A stretch of 20,013 nt of DNA. Origin: a virus. Of the stretch, positions 19,315 through 20,013 are shown piece by piece. The notes under the pieces were generated by a model. That model was not told the origin of the DNA. It saw only the letters and a list, made by a program, of their open reading frames with translations, and made no database searches. A program made the translations under genes and the position numbers. How positions within the stretch are numbered: position 1 is the first letter of the stretch; each line of letters opens with the position of its first letter. The stretch is from positions 1 through 20,013 of the IMG/VR virus record IMGVR_UViG_3300034987_000007. The stretch is one strand, 5' to 3'.

Positions 19315-19343
19315 AATATAATGCAACTAAAACCATTTGTCAA
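19315..19343 (-). promoter_or_regulatory. Sigma70-type promoter of the 19288-17590 gene run
   Basis: Minus-strand TTGACA (19343-19338), exactly 17 nt, TATATT (19320-19315). Expected start near 19308. The TGA stop of the upstream 50-aa gene lies in the -35 box. Confidence 0.8.
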
Positions 19344-19492
19344 CCCTCTTGACCAAAATTTATGTTCTCAAAGCCAAAAATTTCTGAGTAGTGCATCACC
19401 CACGCCTTCATCTCGGCAGTAGTTAGACCTTCTTGCCTTTCTACCCACCCAGGTTTCTTTTCAACTGTAACCCACCACTTAACTTGTTTCAT
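19340..19492 (-). CDS. Very small protein of unknown function (50 aa)
   Basis: Starts at ATG 19492 (MKQVKWWVTVEKKPGWVERQ) and ends at TGA 19342-19340. A basic, Trp-rich strand region is followed by a helix (TAEMKAWVMHYSEIFGFENI). It overlaps the upstream 82-aa gene by 14 nt, with AAGGG about five bases before the start, and fills what would otherwise be a gap. The tight packing and the stop in the promoter -35, a pattern seen twice more in this window, support it as real. Family unknown. Confidence 0.6.
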   Translation of the reverse strand: MKQVKWWVTVEKKPGWVERQEGLTTAEMKAWVMHYSEIFGFENINFGQEG

Positions 19493-19727
19493 AGCCCTTG
19501 TATTTTGTTATGTACATACCTTCAGGATGATTCATCGCCTCTAGCATATCGTTAAACATTTTTGGCGTCATGCAGATTAAGTCTGCGCCCAAGCCTTGCT
19601 CTTCCATATTGAACTGTCGAATCCAAACCTTCTCATCATCAATGATCAGTTCAACATCGGGCAATTCTGCCGTCTCATCTAACACAGTAGTAACTGTAGC
19701 ATCTAATTTAAACTCATTTGTGAACAT
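19479..19727 (-). CDS. Small acidic protein of unknown function (82 aa)
   Basis: ATG 19727 with a strong GGAGGA about six bases upstream. Starts MFTNEFKLDATVTTVLDETA, then strands VELIIDDEKVWIRQFN and a helix PKMFNDMLEAMNHPEG, ending in MYITKYKGYETS. Acidic N-terminal half, no signal peptide or membrane segment. It overlaps the next small gene by 14 nt. Family unknown. Confidence 0.65.
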   Translation of the reverse strand: MFTNEFKLDATVTTVLDETAELPDVELIIDDEKVWIRQFNMEEQGLGADLICMTPKMFNDMLEAMNHPEGMYITKYKGYETS

Positions 19728-19766
19728 GTCGATTCCTCCGACTAGAGTGATATAATAATACTTATA

Positions 19767-20013
19767 TCAGCTCCAGTCAGCATCAACTTCTTCTGTGCTA
19801 GTCATAGGAGTGAGAACTTCGTCACCGACCTTGATGGTACCTGGTCCACGCCAGAACCAACTTAGAGTGTCACGTGTTGTCACACGCTCAGACATACCTA
19901 CGTCACGGAAGTCGCCGATGCTCAATCGATCAGAACACCAAGAAGCCCAAACGACTTCAACAATCTCACCAGCCTCTAGCCGCTGAACTGCATCAGAGAC
20001 CAGTGCTTCACGT
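19767..20013 (-). CDS. Partial protein of unknown function (3' end only; start outside window)
   Basis: An open frame enters from the right edge (first full codon at 20012) and ends at TGA 19769-19767; 81 codons are visible. The sequence includes REALVSDAVQRLEAGEIVEV, VWASWCSDRLSIGDFRDVGM, SERVTTRDTLSWFWRGPGTI and KVGDEVLTPMTSTEEVDADW. Its codon use and packing match the neighbouring genes. Possibly a helix-strand nucleic-acid or enzyme domain; I do not recognise it. The gap to the next gene is about 40 nt, with an A/T-rich stretch (TATTATTATATC) that has no convincing -35. Confidence 0.6.
   Translation of the reverse strand, partial: REALVSDAVQRLEAGEIVEVVWASWCSDRLSIGDFRDVGMSERVTTRDTLSWFWRGPGTIKVGDEVLTPMTSTEEVDADWS

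Noticed and set aside
1-20013. tRNA genes, CRISPR arrays, insertion sequences or attachment sites
   Set aside because: No cloverleaf with T-arm and anticodon arm was seen apart from the tmRNA, no regularly spaced repeats, no transposase or integrase, and no tRNA-end duplication.

Overview
The window looks like a piece of a T4-like (Tevenvirinae-type) marine myophage genome whose host is most likely an alphaproteobacterium. Three neighbouring genes match T4 genes 33, 59 and 32 and keep the T4 order (33 - 59 - 32). T4-type late promoters (TATAAATA) lie before several genes. A circularly permuted, two-piece tmRNA carries a tag beginning ANDNFA, the alphaproteobacterial pattern. A DUF1289 protein, a host-type PstS and a small porin-like barrel agree with that. 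Nearly all genes are on the minus strand, with frequent 1-14 nt overlaps. No integrase, transposase or CRISPR array was seen.

Layout in coordinate order. (1) 1-1043, plus strand: C-terminal part of a large virion, tape-measure-like protein, ending at a convergent bidirectional terminator. (2) 1092-3937, minus: gp32 ssDNA-binding protein, gp59 helicase loader, gp33 late co-activator, two tiny genes and a 212-aa conserved protein. (3) 4025-5926: pstS behind a possible Pho box, and a porin-like outer-membrane protein; each ends in an identical hairpin. (4) 5953-6316: the permuted tmRNA gene with a combined sigma70/late promoter. (5) 6313-8872: an overlapping run of a P-loop kinase with a possible capsid-targeting N-terminus, a DUF1289 Cys4 protein, a two-helix membrane protein, heme oxygenase and a ferredoxin-dependent bilin reductase of the PcyX/PcyA/PebS type. 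(6) 8910-13493: a late-promoter-driven block of exported and membrane proteins ending in a secreted SleB-type cell-wall hydrolase. (7) 13541-20013: presumed early genes, including a CobS-like AAA+ ATPase and a CobT-like zincin/VWA protein, then small proteins of unknown function.

Two promoter classes can be read directly. Eight sites have TTGACA or TTGACT exactly 17 bp from a TATAAT-like box. Four TATAAATA late elements are found, before the exported block, the kinase operon, the tmRNA, and inside gene 59 upstream of gene 32. Together the genes suggest a lytic phage that takes over replication and late transcription, supplements phosphate uptake and bilin synthesis, rescues stalled ribosomes with its own tmRNA, and makes a late envelope/lysis set whose members are mostly uncharacterised. 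The most interesting parts are the phage tmRNA with its dual promoter, the heme-oxygenase/bilin-reductase operon outside a cyanophage, the exported-protein block, and the kinase that may be packaged in the head. All family names rest on reading motifs by eye; no database search was run.
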